Assembly: GCF_030373225.1 (NCBI RefSeq) | Contig: NZ_JAUCZG010000037.1 | Location: 1-37,293, forward strand | Direction: 5' to 3' | Source: Hydrogenophaga sp. | Lineage (GTDB): Bacteria > Pseudomonadota > Gammaproteobacteria > Burkholderiales > Burkholderiaceae_C | Length of the DNA stretch: 37,293 bases | Shown: piece after piece, positions 17,411-24,854 of the stretch | Numbering within the stretch: position 1 is the first letter of the stretch | Layout: each line of letters opens with the position of its first letter | Position numbers and translations under genes: made by a program | The notes under the pieces: model-generated | The model's input: the letters and a program-made list of their open reading frames with translations, nothing else | Databases searched by the model: none | What the model was told of the DNA's origin: nothing

Positions 17411-17552
17411 AGCCCGACATGATGGCACGCAGGGGCGTGCGTCCTGCCTGGCCAAGGCACACGGGCGGGGTCAGGCTGCCCCTGGCCCTGCAAGGCCGAC
17501 AGCGGCGCGCTAAGCTCCTGCGCAGTTTTGTCCAGACCCGAGGAGACCCCCC

Positions 17553-17723
17553 ATGGAAGACCCACGCTGCTGCGGTACCGGCACCTGCATCATCAACGAC
17601 GAAGGCCAGTGCTGGTGCGGCCAGACCTGGGACGGCGAGCGCATGTGCTTCGCCCAGGTTGCACCCACGCCTGCCCCGGCGCTGGACAGCCCGCCGCCAC
17701 CTGGCGACGAAGCACCCCGCTGA
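17553..17723 (+). CDS. Small cysteine-rich protein of unknown function
   Basis: 56-residue ORF with a clear AGGAG at 17541-17545, eight bases before the ATG. The first 33 residues hold six Cys (6, 7, 12, 20, 22, 32) in the order CC-x4-C-x7-C-x-C-x9-C, with Gly and Trp between them; the rest is a Pro/Ala-rich tail. There is no signal peptide or membrane segment. The spacing suggests a metal-binding knuckle or a compact disulphide fold. It is divergent from the GST gene (142 bases between starts), and a strong hairpin follows its stop. I do not recognise the family. The ribosome-binding site and ordered Cys pattern make it a real gene rather than chance. Confidence 0.75.
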   Translation: MEDPRCCGTGTCIINDEGQCWCGQTWDGERMCFAQVAPTPAPALDSPPPPGDEAPR

Positions 17724-17727
17724 GCCC

Positions 17728-17757
17728 GGCCACGCGGCCGTTGCGCCGCTGGTGGCC
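17728..17757 (+). terminator. Hairpin after the Cys-rich gene
   Basis: GGCCAC-GCGGC pairs with GCCGC-TG-GTGGCC around a six-base loop, five bases after the stop codon. The stem is strong, with one two-base bulge, but no T-tract follows. Confidence 0.45.
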
Positions 17758-17873
17758 AGGGTGTGAGCGCACCCGCATGGGTTGGGCACCGTACAGACCC
17801 CTCATGCCCATTGCCCGAGGCTTGCATCCTTGACAGGCGCAGCGTTGCGTCTGCCCACCCCGGAGATGCCAAC

Positions 17874-18398
17874 ATGCCTCGCGCCGATTCCGAGTCCCGA
17901 CTGCCCGCTGTGCCTTCCCGACCCACCCAGGCGACGGCGCCGCGCCCGATCCTCACCCACAGCGCCAATGCCGTGGTGCCCCTGCACTGGTTGTCCACGG
18001 CCGCTGCGTTCTCAGGCACCGGCGGACTGGTCAGTGGCGACGACCTCGCGGACCTGATCCGCCACCGCTGCGAAGCGGCGGGCTGGTTGCCCGACTCCGA
18101 GCCGGTGTCGCTGGTGGCCCGCTGGATCGTGACCCGTTCGGTGATCTCGCTGGACAGTCCCTGGGGTCCGATGTTCCCGCTGTTCCAGTTCGACCTGCCC
18201 ACCGCGTCGGTGGTGGACGCCATGGCGCCGTTGCTGGCCGAGCTGACCCGGGTGTTCGACGATGTCGAGCTGGCGCTGTGGTTCGTCACCCCGAACGACT
18301 GGCTGGGTGGCGCCCGCCCGGTGCACGCCATGCAGCACAGCCTGCCCGCGGTGTTGCAGGCCGCCCGGGCCGACCGCTTTGTGGCCGGCGGCTGGTGA
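17874..18398 (+). CDS. MbcA/ParS/Xre antitoxin-like domain protein (orphan)
   Basis: 174-residue protein. The C-terminal 50 residues read VFDDVELALWFVTPNDWLGGARPVHAM and end ARADRFVAGGW. The W-x3-PN-x2-LGGxxP pattern is that of the DUF2384 (MbcA/ParS/Xre C-terminal) domain of type II antitoxins that pair with RES-domain toxins. The middle (PWGPMFPLFQFD) is typical of a larger, less-known group that carries this domain. About 40 N-terminal residues are Ser/Pro/Ala-rich and probably disordered. The start at 17874 is supported by CGGAG at 17861-17865. No RES toxin follows; the next gene is a DUF2934 protein. Either a solitary regulator or an orphan antitoxin; function unproven. Confidence 0.7.
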   Translation: MPRADSESRLPAVPSRPTQATAPRPILTHSANAVVPLHWLSTAAAFSGTGGLVSGDDLADLIRHRCEAAGWLPDSEPVSLVARWIVTRSVISLDSPWGPMFPLFQFDLPTASVVDAMAPLLAELTRVFDDVELALWFVTPNDWLGGARPVHAMQHSLPAVLQAARADRFVAGGW

Positions 18399-18494
18399 AC
18401 GGCCCGACGACAAGCGGCCCCCGGCATTGAGCGTGCTCAACGCGGCTGCAACACCGGCCCGCACACTGCTCCTGCCTCACCCACAGGAGACACC

Positions 18495-18767
18495 ATGAAA
18501 CAGCTTCAGGACAAGCCGACGCGCAAGCAGGCCAGCAGCCGCACGGGCAAGCGGGTCAATGCAGCGCAGGGCGCCACCCCGGCCACCGACAGCATGGCTG
18601 GCCACGACAGCTTTGGCGTCGAGCGCATCCACGCGGTCGCCTACGGGTTCTACGAGGCCCGTGGCTGCGTGGACGGCCACGACCTCGACGACTGGCTGGC
18701 GGCCGAGGCGGCGGTGGCCCGCGAGGTGCAGGGCAGCCGGTCCGGCAAGGCCGCCGCAGACCACTGA
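18495..18767 (+). CDS. DUF2934-like small protein
   Basis: 90-residue soluble protein. The N-terminus (about 35 residues) is basic with Lys, Arg, Gln and Ser. The core HAVAYGFYEARGCVDGHDLDDWLAAEAAV matches the short DUF2934 motif (A-x-x-x-Y-x-x-x-E-x-R-G, then G-H-x-x-D-D-W-x-x-A-E), a widespread domain of unknown function in proteobacteria. ACAGGAG at 18480-18486 gives a good ribosome-binding site. It lies 96 bases after the MbcA-like gene on the same strand and may share its transcript. Its 3' end is 20 bases from the convergent pseudogene. Confidence 0.78.
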   Translation: MKQLQDKPTRKQASSRTGKRVNAAQGATPATDSMAGHDSFGVERIHAVAYGFYEARGCVDGHDLDDWLAAEAAVAREVQGSRSGKAAADH

Positions 18768-18787
18768 ACGCAGCCTGCTGACGCGGG

Positions 18788-19051
18788 TCAGTTCCGGCCA
18801 GCCCAGTCGAGCGCGGCCTTGCCACCGGCGGCCGACGCGGTGCTCACCAGCGTGCCCCAGGCCATGTCGACCAGCGAGAGCTTCCACGGCCAGTCCTTGA
18901 GCGTGGCCCAGTTGGTCAGGTCGTAGGTCGCATAGGTGAAAAAACCGAACAGCGCGGCCAGGGTGAGCGTGGTGCCCCAGCTGTGGGGCGCGGTGTGCGG
19001 GGCGACCGCGAAGATCACCAGGCCGAGCGCGAACAGCAGGTAGAACACCAC
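18788..19051 (-). pseudogene. 3' remnant of a DUF2177 membrane protein gene
   Basis: Reading from [16 protein letters not shown] to AALDWAGRN, this 87-residue stretch matches the C-terminal two-thirds of DUF2177-type small membrane proteins: three hydrophobic segments and the hallmark [20 protein letters not shown] and [10 protein letters not shown]. The N-terminal helix of the family is missing. In its place the frame runs directly into the start of a sorbosone dehydrogenase (19052 onward). The join is in frame, so a translated chimera is possible, but it has no proper start. I read it as the scar of a deletion between two genes of the same direction. Confidence 0.75.
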
Positions 19052-19245
19052 GGCCACCAGCACGTCGCCGTTGGGCAGCACCAGCAGCCAGCGCGGGTGG
19101 TCCAGCCCGCTGGCGAACGCGCCCACACGCAGGCCGGCGGCCGGCACCGGGGACCGGCCGGCCAGTCTTTGGCCGGTGCGATGTTGACGGTGGGTATCAG
19201 TGTGGAGCCGGGTTCTTGCAGGGTCGGGCCGGGCCGGCAACCGGC
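19052..19245 (-). pseudogene. 5' remnant of a PQQ-type sorbosone dehydrogenase gene
   Basis: Two frames together read like the start of a glucose/sorbosone dehydrogenase (PQQ-dependent beta-propeller family). One frame gives [25 protein letters not shown] (about 19157-19240). After a frameshift in the CCGGCCGG run near 19151-19161, the other gives [34 protein letters not shown]. Homologues continue with a long propeller domain; here the sequence switches at 19051/19052 to a DUF2177 protein. Loss of at least 300 codons plus a frameshift makes this non-functional. The family identity is by pattern recognition only. Confidence 0.72.
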
Positions 19246-19451
19246 TGCCGGGAATGAAGGTCGCAGGGCCAGGTGGGGAGGGACTCATCGGTGCAGCCTA
19301 AGCCCCGCACCCCGGCGTGTCCATGCAAGTCCCTCACAAGACGCACGCCCGTGCCCTGTGTGGGCCAGCGAACGGACAAGTCGCGTCACAATGTTTAGGT
19401 TCACTGCAGGCTGCCCGCTTCGGGCTGCGCCGCAACGCACTCCCCCCACCG

Positions 19452-21149
19452 ATGCCAGAGCAACGTCCCGCCGATCCCACCCCCTCCGCCGGGAACCACG
19501 AGCTGTCCGAGGACGGCCGGCGCAGTGCGCTGCTCAAGGCGGGAGCGCTGCAGAACGCCATTCTCAACAGCGCGAACTTTTCCATCATCGCCACCGACGA
19601 GCTGGGCATCATCCAGATCTTCAATGTGGGCGCCGAGCACATGCTGGGCTACCGCGCCGACGAGGTGATCGACCGGGTGAGCCCGAGCGACCTGCACGAT
19701 CCGATGGAGGTGACGGCCCGCGCGGTGGCACTGAGCACCGAGCTCGATACGCTGATCGCGCCCGGCTTCGAAGCCCTGGCCTTCAAGGCCTCGCGCGGTA
19801 TCGAGGACATCTACGAACTCACCTACATCCGCAAGGACGGCAGCCGGTTTCCGGCCATCGTCTCGATCACCGCGCTGCGCGACGACGACGCCGGCCTCAT
19901 CGGCTACCTGCTGATCGGCACCGACAATTCCGCACGCAAACTGGTGGAACGGCAGCTCAACGAGGCGGTGGCCGCCGCCGAAAAGGCCAATCTGGCCAAG
20001 TCCGATTTCCTCTCGAGCATGAGCCACGAACTGCGCACGCCGCTCAACGCCATCCTGGGTTTTGCGCAGCTGGTCGAGTCGGGAACACCTGTGCTCACCG
20101 CCACGCAGAAGCGCAGCATGGACCAGATCCTCAAGGCCGGCTGGTACCTGCTGGACCTGATCAACGAGATCCTGGACCTCGCGTTGATCGAGTCGGGCAA
20201 GCTGTCGCTGTCGGTGGAGCCGGTCTCGCTGCAGGAGGTGCTGACCGAATGCCGCTCGATCGTGGAGGCGCAGGCGCGCCAGCGCAGCATCGGCATGGCC
20301 TTTCCGCGGCTGCCGGCGCACAGCTATGTGAAAGCCGATCGCACCCGCCTGAAGCAGGTGCTGATCAACCTGCTCTTCAATGCCATCAAATACAACAAGC
20401 CGGCCGGCCACGTGTCGGTCGAATGCACTGAACGCACATCGGGCACGCTGCGCATCAGCGTTCGCGACACCGGCGCGGGGCTTTCGTCCGAGCAGGTGAG
20501 CCAGCTGTTCCAGCCGTTCAACCGCCTGGGTCAAGAGGGCGGCAAGGAAGAGGGCACCGGCATCGGCCTGGTCGTCACGCAGCGGCTGGTGGGACTCATG
20601 GGCGGCGAGATCGGCGCCGACAGCGTCGTGGGCGTGGGCAGCGTGTTCTGGATCGAGATGGCCCTGGCCACCGCACCGGGCATGAGTCTGGAGATGAGCG
20701 ACGAGCCGGTGCCCAGCACGGCCGACAACAGCGCACCCATTCAAACCGTGCTGTATGTGGAAGACAACCCGGCCAACCTGGAGCTGGTCGAGCAGATCAT
20801 TGCCCGGCGCGGCAACCTGCGGCTGCTGGGTGCGGCCGACGCCAGCCTGGGCATCGAATTCGCCCGGGTCTACCGGCCCGAAGTCATCCTGATGGACATC
20901 AACCTGCCGGGCATCAGCGGCACCGAGGCGATGAAGGTGTTGCGCGGTGACGCGGCCACGGCCCACATTCCCGTCATTGCGCTCAGCGCCAATGCGGTAC
21001 CGCGCGACATCGAGCGCGGCCTGCAAGATGGCTTCTTCAACTACATTACCAAACCCATCAAGGTCAGCCAGCTCATGGACGCCATCGACGCGGCGCTGTT
21101 GGTTTCCCGGCAACGGCAACTCGGCGACAGCCTGCAAGACAACACATGA
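19452..21149 (+). CDS. Soluble hybrid histidine kinase (PAS-HisKA-HATPase-REC)
   Basis: 565-residue sensor kinase with no transmembrane segment, so it senses a cytosolic signal. Domains: PAS at about 35-165 (NAILNSANFSIIATDELGIIQIFN), HisKA with phospho-acceptor His192 in SHELRTPLN, HATPase with N-box LLFNAIKY and G-boxes DTGAGL and GTGIGL, and a C-terminal receiver (about 432-550) with phospho-acceptor Asp482 in ILMDINLPG. The ATG at 19452 is preferred over in-frame ATGs at 19317 and 19323 because a CACAAT -10-like element at 19387-19392 lies between them and the extra residues are not conserved in style. The stop overlaps the next gene by four bases (ATGA), so kinase and REC-PAS protein are co-expressed and probably partners. 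Confidence 0.92.
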   Translation: MPEQRPADPTPSAGNHELSEDGRRSALLKAGALQNAILNSANFSIIATDELGIIQIFNVGAEHMLGYRADEVIDRVSPSDLHDPMEVTARAVALSTELDTLIAPGFEALAFKASRGIEDIYELTYIRKDGSRFPAIVSITALRDDDAGLIGYLLIGTDNSARKLVERQLNEAVAAAEKANLAKSDFLSSMSHELRTPLNAILGFAQLVESGTPVLTATQKRSMDQILKAGWYLLDLINEILDLALIESGKLSLSVEPVSLQEVLTECRSIVEAQARQRSIGMAFPRLPAHSYVKADRTRLKQVLINLLFNAIKYNKPAGHVSVECTERTSGTLRISVRDTGAGLSSEQVSQLFQPFNRLGQEGGKEEGTGIGLVVTQRLVGLMGGEIGADSVVGVGSVFWIEMALATAPGMSLEMSDEPVPSTADNSAPIQTVLYVEDNPANLELVEQIIARRGNLRLLGAADASLGIEFARVYRPEVILMDINLPGISGTEAMKVLRGDAATAHIPVIALSANAVPRDIERGLQDGFFNYITKPIKVSQLMDAIDAALLVSRQRQLGDSLQDNT

Positions 21150-21967
21150 CCATCACTGCCAAAGACATCCTGAGTGCACGCGTCCTGATCGTGGACGATC
21201 AGGCATCCAACGTCCTGTTGCTCGAGGAGATGCTCGCCAGCGCGGGCTACACCAATGTGCACAGCACGATGGATCCGGGCGCGGTGACCGGCATGCACCG
21301 CCGCACGCCGTTCGACCTCATCCTGCTCGACCTGCAGATGCCGGGCATGGACGGCTTCCAGGTGATGGAAGGGCTCAAGGCCAATGCGATCGACGATTAC
21401 ATCCCGGTGCTGGTGATCACGGCCCAGCCGGGTCACAAGCTGCGCGCGCTGCAGTCGGGCGCCAAGGATTTCGTGAGCAAACCCTTCGACATGCTCGAGG
21501 TTCGCACCCGCATCCACAACCTGCTCGAGGTGCGGCTGTTGCACCAGCGCCTGGCCAACCTGAACCATGCGCTCGAACGGGAGGTGCTGGAGCGCACCGC
21601 CGAACTGCGCGATAGCGAGGCCCGCTACCGCGCCCTCACCGAACTGGCCACCGACTGGTACTGGGAGCAGGACAAGGACGGCCACTTCGTGCGCGTCTCC
21701 GGCCCGGTGCTGGAAATGCTCGGCCTGCGTGTGGACCCGCTGGTGGACGGACCCGCCATGGCGGTCGAAGACGACGGGTGGGACCCGGTCCAGCGCGCCG
21801 ACCTGCAGGCCCGCATCACGGCGCGTGCGCCGTTTCTGGACGTGCTGCTTCACCATGAAATGCCGGACGGGAAGCAGCGCAGCTACCGCGTCAGCGGCAC
21901 GCCCATGTTCGACGCCTCCTGCAACTTCACCGGCTACCGCGGCTTCGGGGTCGAGATCCTCAGCTGA
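21146..21967 (+). CDS. Response regulator REC-PAS protein without output domain
   Basis: 273-residue partner of the upstream kinase, overlapping it as ATGA. The receiver (residues 10-125) has the acidic VDDQ pair, phospho-acceptor Asp62 in LLDLQMPG, the TAQ Thr position and the conserved Lys in FVSKPFD. A coiled-coil linker (about 128-160, rich in Leu and Glu) leads to a PAS domain (160-271) with DWYWEQD and GYRGFGVEIL. In many relatives GGDEF/EAL or kinase modules follow this PAS end; here the protein stops two residues later. No DNA-binding or enzymatic output is visible, so signalling must be by protein contact, or the gene is a shortened version of a longer one. The PAP2 gene is convergent 19 bases away. 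Confidence 0.9.
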   Translation: MTITAKDILSARVLIVDDQASNVLLLEEMLASAGYTNVHSTMDPGAVTGMHRRTPFDLILLDLQMPGMDGFQVMEGLKANAIDDYIPVLVITAQPGHKLRALQSGAKDFVSKPFDMLEVRTRIHNLLEVRLLHQRLANLNHALEREVLERTAELRDSEARYRALTELATDWYWEQDKDGHFVRVSGPVLEMLGLRVDPLVDGPAMAVEDDGWDPVQRADLQARITARAPFLDVLLHHEMPDGKQRSYRVSGTPMFDASCNFTGYRGFGVEILS

Positions 21968-21986
21968 GTGCGCCCGCCCGGCTGCC

Positions 21987-22544
21987 TCAGGCCGGACCGA
22001 AGAGCATCGCTCCGGCCCAGCCCAGCGAACCGCCCATGGACAGGCCCAGCAGCACGTCGCCGGGGAAGTGCGCGCCGGCATAGACGCGCGCCCAGGCGGT
22101 GGCCAGTGCTGTGGCACCCAGCAGCGCCAGCAAGGGGTGCGTGGGTGCCGCGACCGCCATGAAACCCACGACCGCGCCCATCACCGCCGCGTGCGTGCTC
22201 GGCAGGCCGGCGCGAGGGCCGTGCCCGAGGTGGTTCTGGCTCAGCCCCAGCGCAAAAGGCCGGGGCGCTGCCCAGCGCGCCGCGCACTGCTTGCTGAGCA
22301 CTTGCGCCAGCGTGGCCACACCCAGGCACTGCAGCGCGGTCCAGCCGCCGCCCTGCAAGCCCAGGGTCATCAACATCAAGGTCGGCAGCAGCACGATCCA
22401 GCTGTGCTGCGCCACCGCGCACGCCACCGGCAGCCAGCCGGCGCGCGCGCCGTGCCCGGCCCCCATCCGGCGGAACAGCCACACATCGAACGGGCGCCGG
22501 CCCCATGTGGTGGGTTCGCTGGGCGTGCCGACAGTGGGTTCCAT
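21987..22544 (-). CDS. PAP2-family membrane phosphatase
   Basis: 185-residue integral membrane acid phosphatase of the PAP2 superfamily, acting on lipid phosphates such as phosphatidate or undecaprenyl pyrophosphate. The three signature motifs appear in order: K-x7-RP in KQCAARWAAPRP (near 85-96), PSTH near 113-116 (PSGH position) and the third motif ARVYAGAHFPGD (SR-x5-H-x3-D form, with Ala for Ser). About five hydrophobic helices surround them. It starts nine bases after the stop of the 5'-nucleotidase-like gene on the same strand and is therefore the second gene of a phosphatase operon. The exact substrate is not deducible. Confidence 0.88.
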   Translation of the reverse strand: MEPTVGTPSEPTTWGRRPFDVWLFRRMGAGHGARAGWLPVACAVAQHSWIVLLPTLMLMTLGLQGGGWTALQCLGVATLAQVLSKQCAARWAAPRPFALGLSQNHLGHGPRAGLPSTHAAVMGAVVGFMAVAAPTHPLLALLGATALATAWARVYAGAHFPGDVLLGLSMGGSLGWAGAMLFGPA

Positions 22545-22553
22545 GGCCGTGTC

Positions 22554-24590
22554 TCAGTTCGACTGCGGCAGGCTGTCGCTGCGCACCGACAGGTTCTGGA
22601 TGCGGGTGTCCTGATCGGCCGCGGCGTCGGCCACACCAAACGGCGTGGTCCGTGGATACCGGTTCGCCAGGTGGCTCGAGAAGGCGTTCTGCTCTGCGCC
22701 CGGTGTGGTGAACAGGTTGCCGCTGCCCGGGGCGAGGTCGACTCGGGCAGGGGCCGAGAGCGAGGCGAAGGGATAGCCATCGCCGCCACCGGCCAGGAAG
22801 CCCAGCGTGACCAGCCGGTAGGTGCGCGCCGCCACCTCGGGTGTGAAGGCGCCCGCGGCGTACACCACCTGCGGGCCGGTCAGCGGGCCGGCGCCGTCCG
22901 GGTCGTCGACCACGATGGTGCGCACACGCGAGCCGGCAGCCAGGCCGGGGTCGAAGCTGAAGCGCACACCGGCCACCTGGGGGAACTTGCCCTGGGTGGA
23001 ATTCACCAGCCAGTCGGACACGCCGTGCTCCAGCAGGGTCTTGAGTTCGGCGGGCGTCACGGTGAGCAGCGACAGGCCGTTGTTGAAGCGCAGGGCGAAT
23101 TCGATGTCGAGTTGCGAGATGTCGCCCGCGAGCTTGCCCACCGTCGGGTTGGGCCGGGTGATGCCCTTCACGCCGCTGGTGGAGCCCGGCGGTGCGTCGA
23201 CCGAACCGAGCGAGGATCGGATGCCGCCACCGTTCTTCAGCGACAGCGTGGTGCCGCCTTCGATCGTCTGCGCGTAAGCCAGGTTGGTTTCGGCCGTGAG
23301 GTTGCCCAGGTTGGTTTCCTGGTTGCGCACCAGCACACGGTCGCCTTCGAGGTAGACGCTCGCAGCGCCGAACAGGTTGCCGTCCTTGGCCGCGATCACC
23401 GCAGCGATCTTGTCGGTGATCGCCACCACGCCCGGCAGGGCATCGGCCAGCGTGAGGCCGGCGCGCGCCAGACCGTCGGTGTCGGTGGCCCAGGCGCCGT
23501 TGAGGGCGGTGTCGAGCCTGCCGGTGATCACGCGGCCCTGGGCGTCGAACGGCAGCACGATGCGACCGAGGTACTTGTAGTCGGCGTCCACGTTGACCAC
23601 CAGCACCGGCTCGCTGCCCGGCGAGGTGAAGGACAAGGGGTAGACGCCACCATTGGTGTCTCCGGGGCGTATGCGGTCGTTGGCGTCGTACAGGCCGGTG
23701 TTGGAGCCGCCCGCGATGATCAGGTCCACACCACGCAAGCGGGTGGCGAGCTGGCGCTCCACCTGCAGTTGCTGCATGTGGGCCAGCAGGATGATCTTGT
23801 TGATGCCCGTCGCGGTCAGGGCGTCCACCGAAGGCTGGATCTCGGCGGCCAGCGCGTCCACGGTGGCCGCCGCGCCGCCGGCGGGCGCCACGCCGATGTT
23901 GCCCACCGAGGTGATGGAAGGCAGCGTGGGTGTGCTGGCACCGACCACGCCGATGCGCTCGCCGTTGACGGTGATCACCGTGTACCGGGCCAGCTTGTTG
24001 TTCAGGCTGGAGGCCTCGGCACCGTCGTTGGCCGCGTCGGCCAGGCTGGCGAGGTTGCTGTCGCTGGTGAAGCTCAGGTTGCTGGAGAGGTAGGGAAACC
24101 GCGTGCCGCGCCAGGGCCCGGAGGAACGCAGCAGCGAGCCGAAGAAGTTGGTGCCCAGGTCCAGGTCGTGGTTGCCCACGGCCGAGGCCTGTACCCCCAT
24201 GAGGTTGAGGATCTCGATGTCGCCCCGGCCGGCGCCACTGGCCCCGAGCTCGGGGTTCAGCGAGGCGTCGTCGGAGGCATTGAAGAACGGACCCGGAATG
24301 TAGTTGTCGCCCGATGACAGGAACACCGTGTTGTTCGGCATGTCGGCGCGGAATCGTTGCAACAGCGCCGACAAGCCCTTGGCATTGGTGACCAGATCAC
24401 CGCCGCTGTCCATGTCGGCGACGTGCAGCACCTGCAGGCTGAAGGCGGTGTCGGGCAGCGGCGCCGCCGGCGCTGGCGCGGGACTGTCGCTGCCCCCGCC
24501 ACAGGCGGCCAGTGCCAGTGCCAGTGCCGATGCCAGCAGGCTGCCCCGCAGGAGGTTTCGGGTCGGTGTGGTGTGAAGGAATTTCGCCAT
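22554..24590 (-). CDS. Lipoprotein 5'-nucleotidase/metallophosphatase-like protein
   Basis: 678-residue envelope protein of the 5'-nucleotidase/UshA superfamily. A signal peptide ends in a lipobox LAAC with Cys30, followed by GGGSDSPAPAP, so it is membrane-anchored and exported. The metallophosphatase domain shows GDN, GNHD and LAHMQQ, but the first motif is ADMD instead of DxH and the last is AGGSN instead of GHSH, so two His ligand sites are altered. The C-terminal nucleotidase domain has GGGIRSSL and the substrate-loop region LLEHGVSDWLVN. It probably releases phosphate from extracellular nucleotides or related esters, but altered ligands make the activity uncertain. It heads an operon with the PAP2 gene, behind a Pho-box-like site. 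Confidence 0.86.
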   Translation of the reverse strand: MAKFLHTTPTRNLLRGSLLASALALALAACGGGSDSPAPAPAAPLPDTAFSLQVLHVADMDSGGDLVTNAKGLSALLQRFRADMPNNTVFLSSGDNYIPGPFFNASDDASLNPELGASGAGRGDIEILNLMGVQASAVGNHDLDLGTNFFGSLLRSSGPWRGTRFPYLSSNLSFTSDSNLASLADAANDGAEASSLNNKLARYTVITVNGERIGVVGASTPTLPSITSVGNIGVAPAGGAAATVDALAAEIQPSVDALTATGINKIILLAHMQQLQVERQLATRLRGVDLIIAGGSNTGLYDANDRIRPGDTNGGVYPLSFTSPGSEPVLVVNVDADYKYLGRIVLPFDAQGRVITGRLDTALNGAWATDTDGLARAGLTLADALPGVVAITDKIAAVIAAKDGNLFGAASVYLEGDRVLVRNQETNLGNLTAETNLAYAQTIEGGTTLSLKNGGGIRSSLGSVDAPPGSTSGVKGITRPNPTVGKLAGDISQLDIEFALRFNNGLSLLTVTPAELKTLLEHGVSDWLVNSTQGKFPQVAGVRFSFDPGLAAGSRVRTIVVDDPDGAGPLTGPQVVYAAGAFTPEVAARTYRLVTLGFLAGGGDGYPFASLSAPARVDLAPGSGNLFTTPGAEQNAFSSHLANRYPRTTPFGVADAAADQDTRIQNLSVRSDSLPQSN

Positions 24591-24681
24591 GGTCGTGGTG
24601 CGCTCGGGGCCGCAGGCAGCGGGAGTTGGGGGGAGGGATCGGGAGATGTGTGTGGCAGCACACGCAGTGTTGGGTTTGCCC

Positions 24682-24699
24682 GTGTCCATTTCATGACAG
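24682..24699 (-). promoter_or_regulatory. Pho-box-like sequence upstream of the phosphatase operon
   Basis: On the minus strand CTGTCATGAAATGGACAC matches the PhoB consensus (CTGTCAT-N4-CTGTCAY) at 14 of 18 positions. The first half is perfect, and the two 7-base repeats keep the 11-base period. It ends about 91 bases before the nucleotidase ATG. Control by PhoB under phosphate starvation is inferred from the match and the gene functions. Confidence 0.55.
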
Positions 24700-24854
24700 C
24701 ACCGGACCGGCGGGGTTCGGGCCGGCACCCCATCGCATATCCTGCAAGGTGTTCGACGATCTGGATCAGGCATGACATTCCCCGGGACCCGTTCCCCACC
24801 CGACCTTCACGCTGCGCCGGCACCAACGCCCGCGTGGGCGGCGCGCTGCCGCTG

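Noticed and set aside
17830..17835. TTGACA upstream of the MbcA-like gene as a -35 box
   Set aside because: No acceptable -10 element is found 16-18 bases downstream.
18427..18440. TTGAGC-GT-GCTCAA inverted repeat before the DUF2934 gene
   Set aside because: It is short, with a two-base loop and no further symmetry; it could be chance, so it is not listed as a feature.
24505..24535. Short GTGCCA/GTGCCG tandem units at the start of the nucleotidase gene
   Set aside because: They encode the alternating Ala-Leu core of the lipoprotein signal peptide; ordinary coding repeat.
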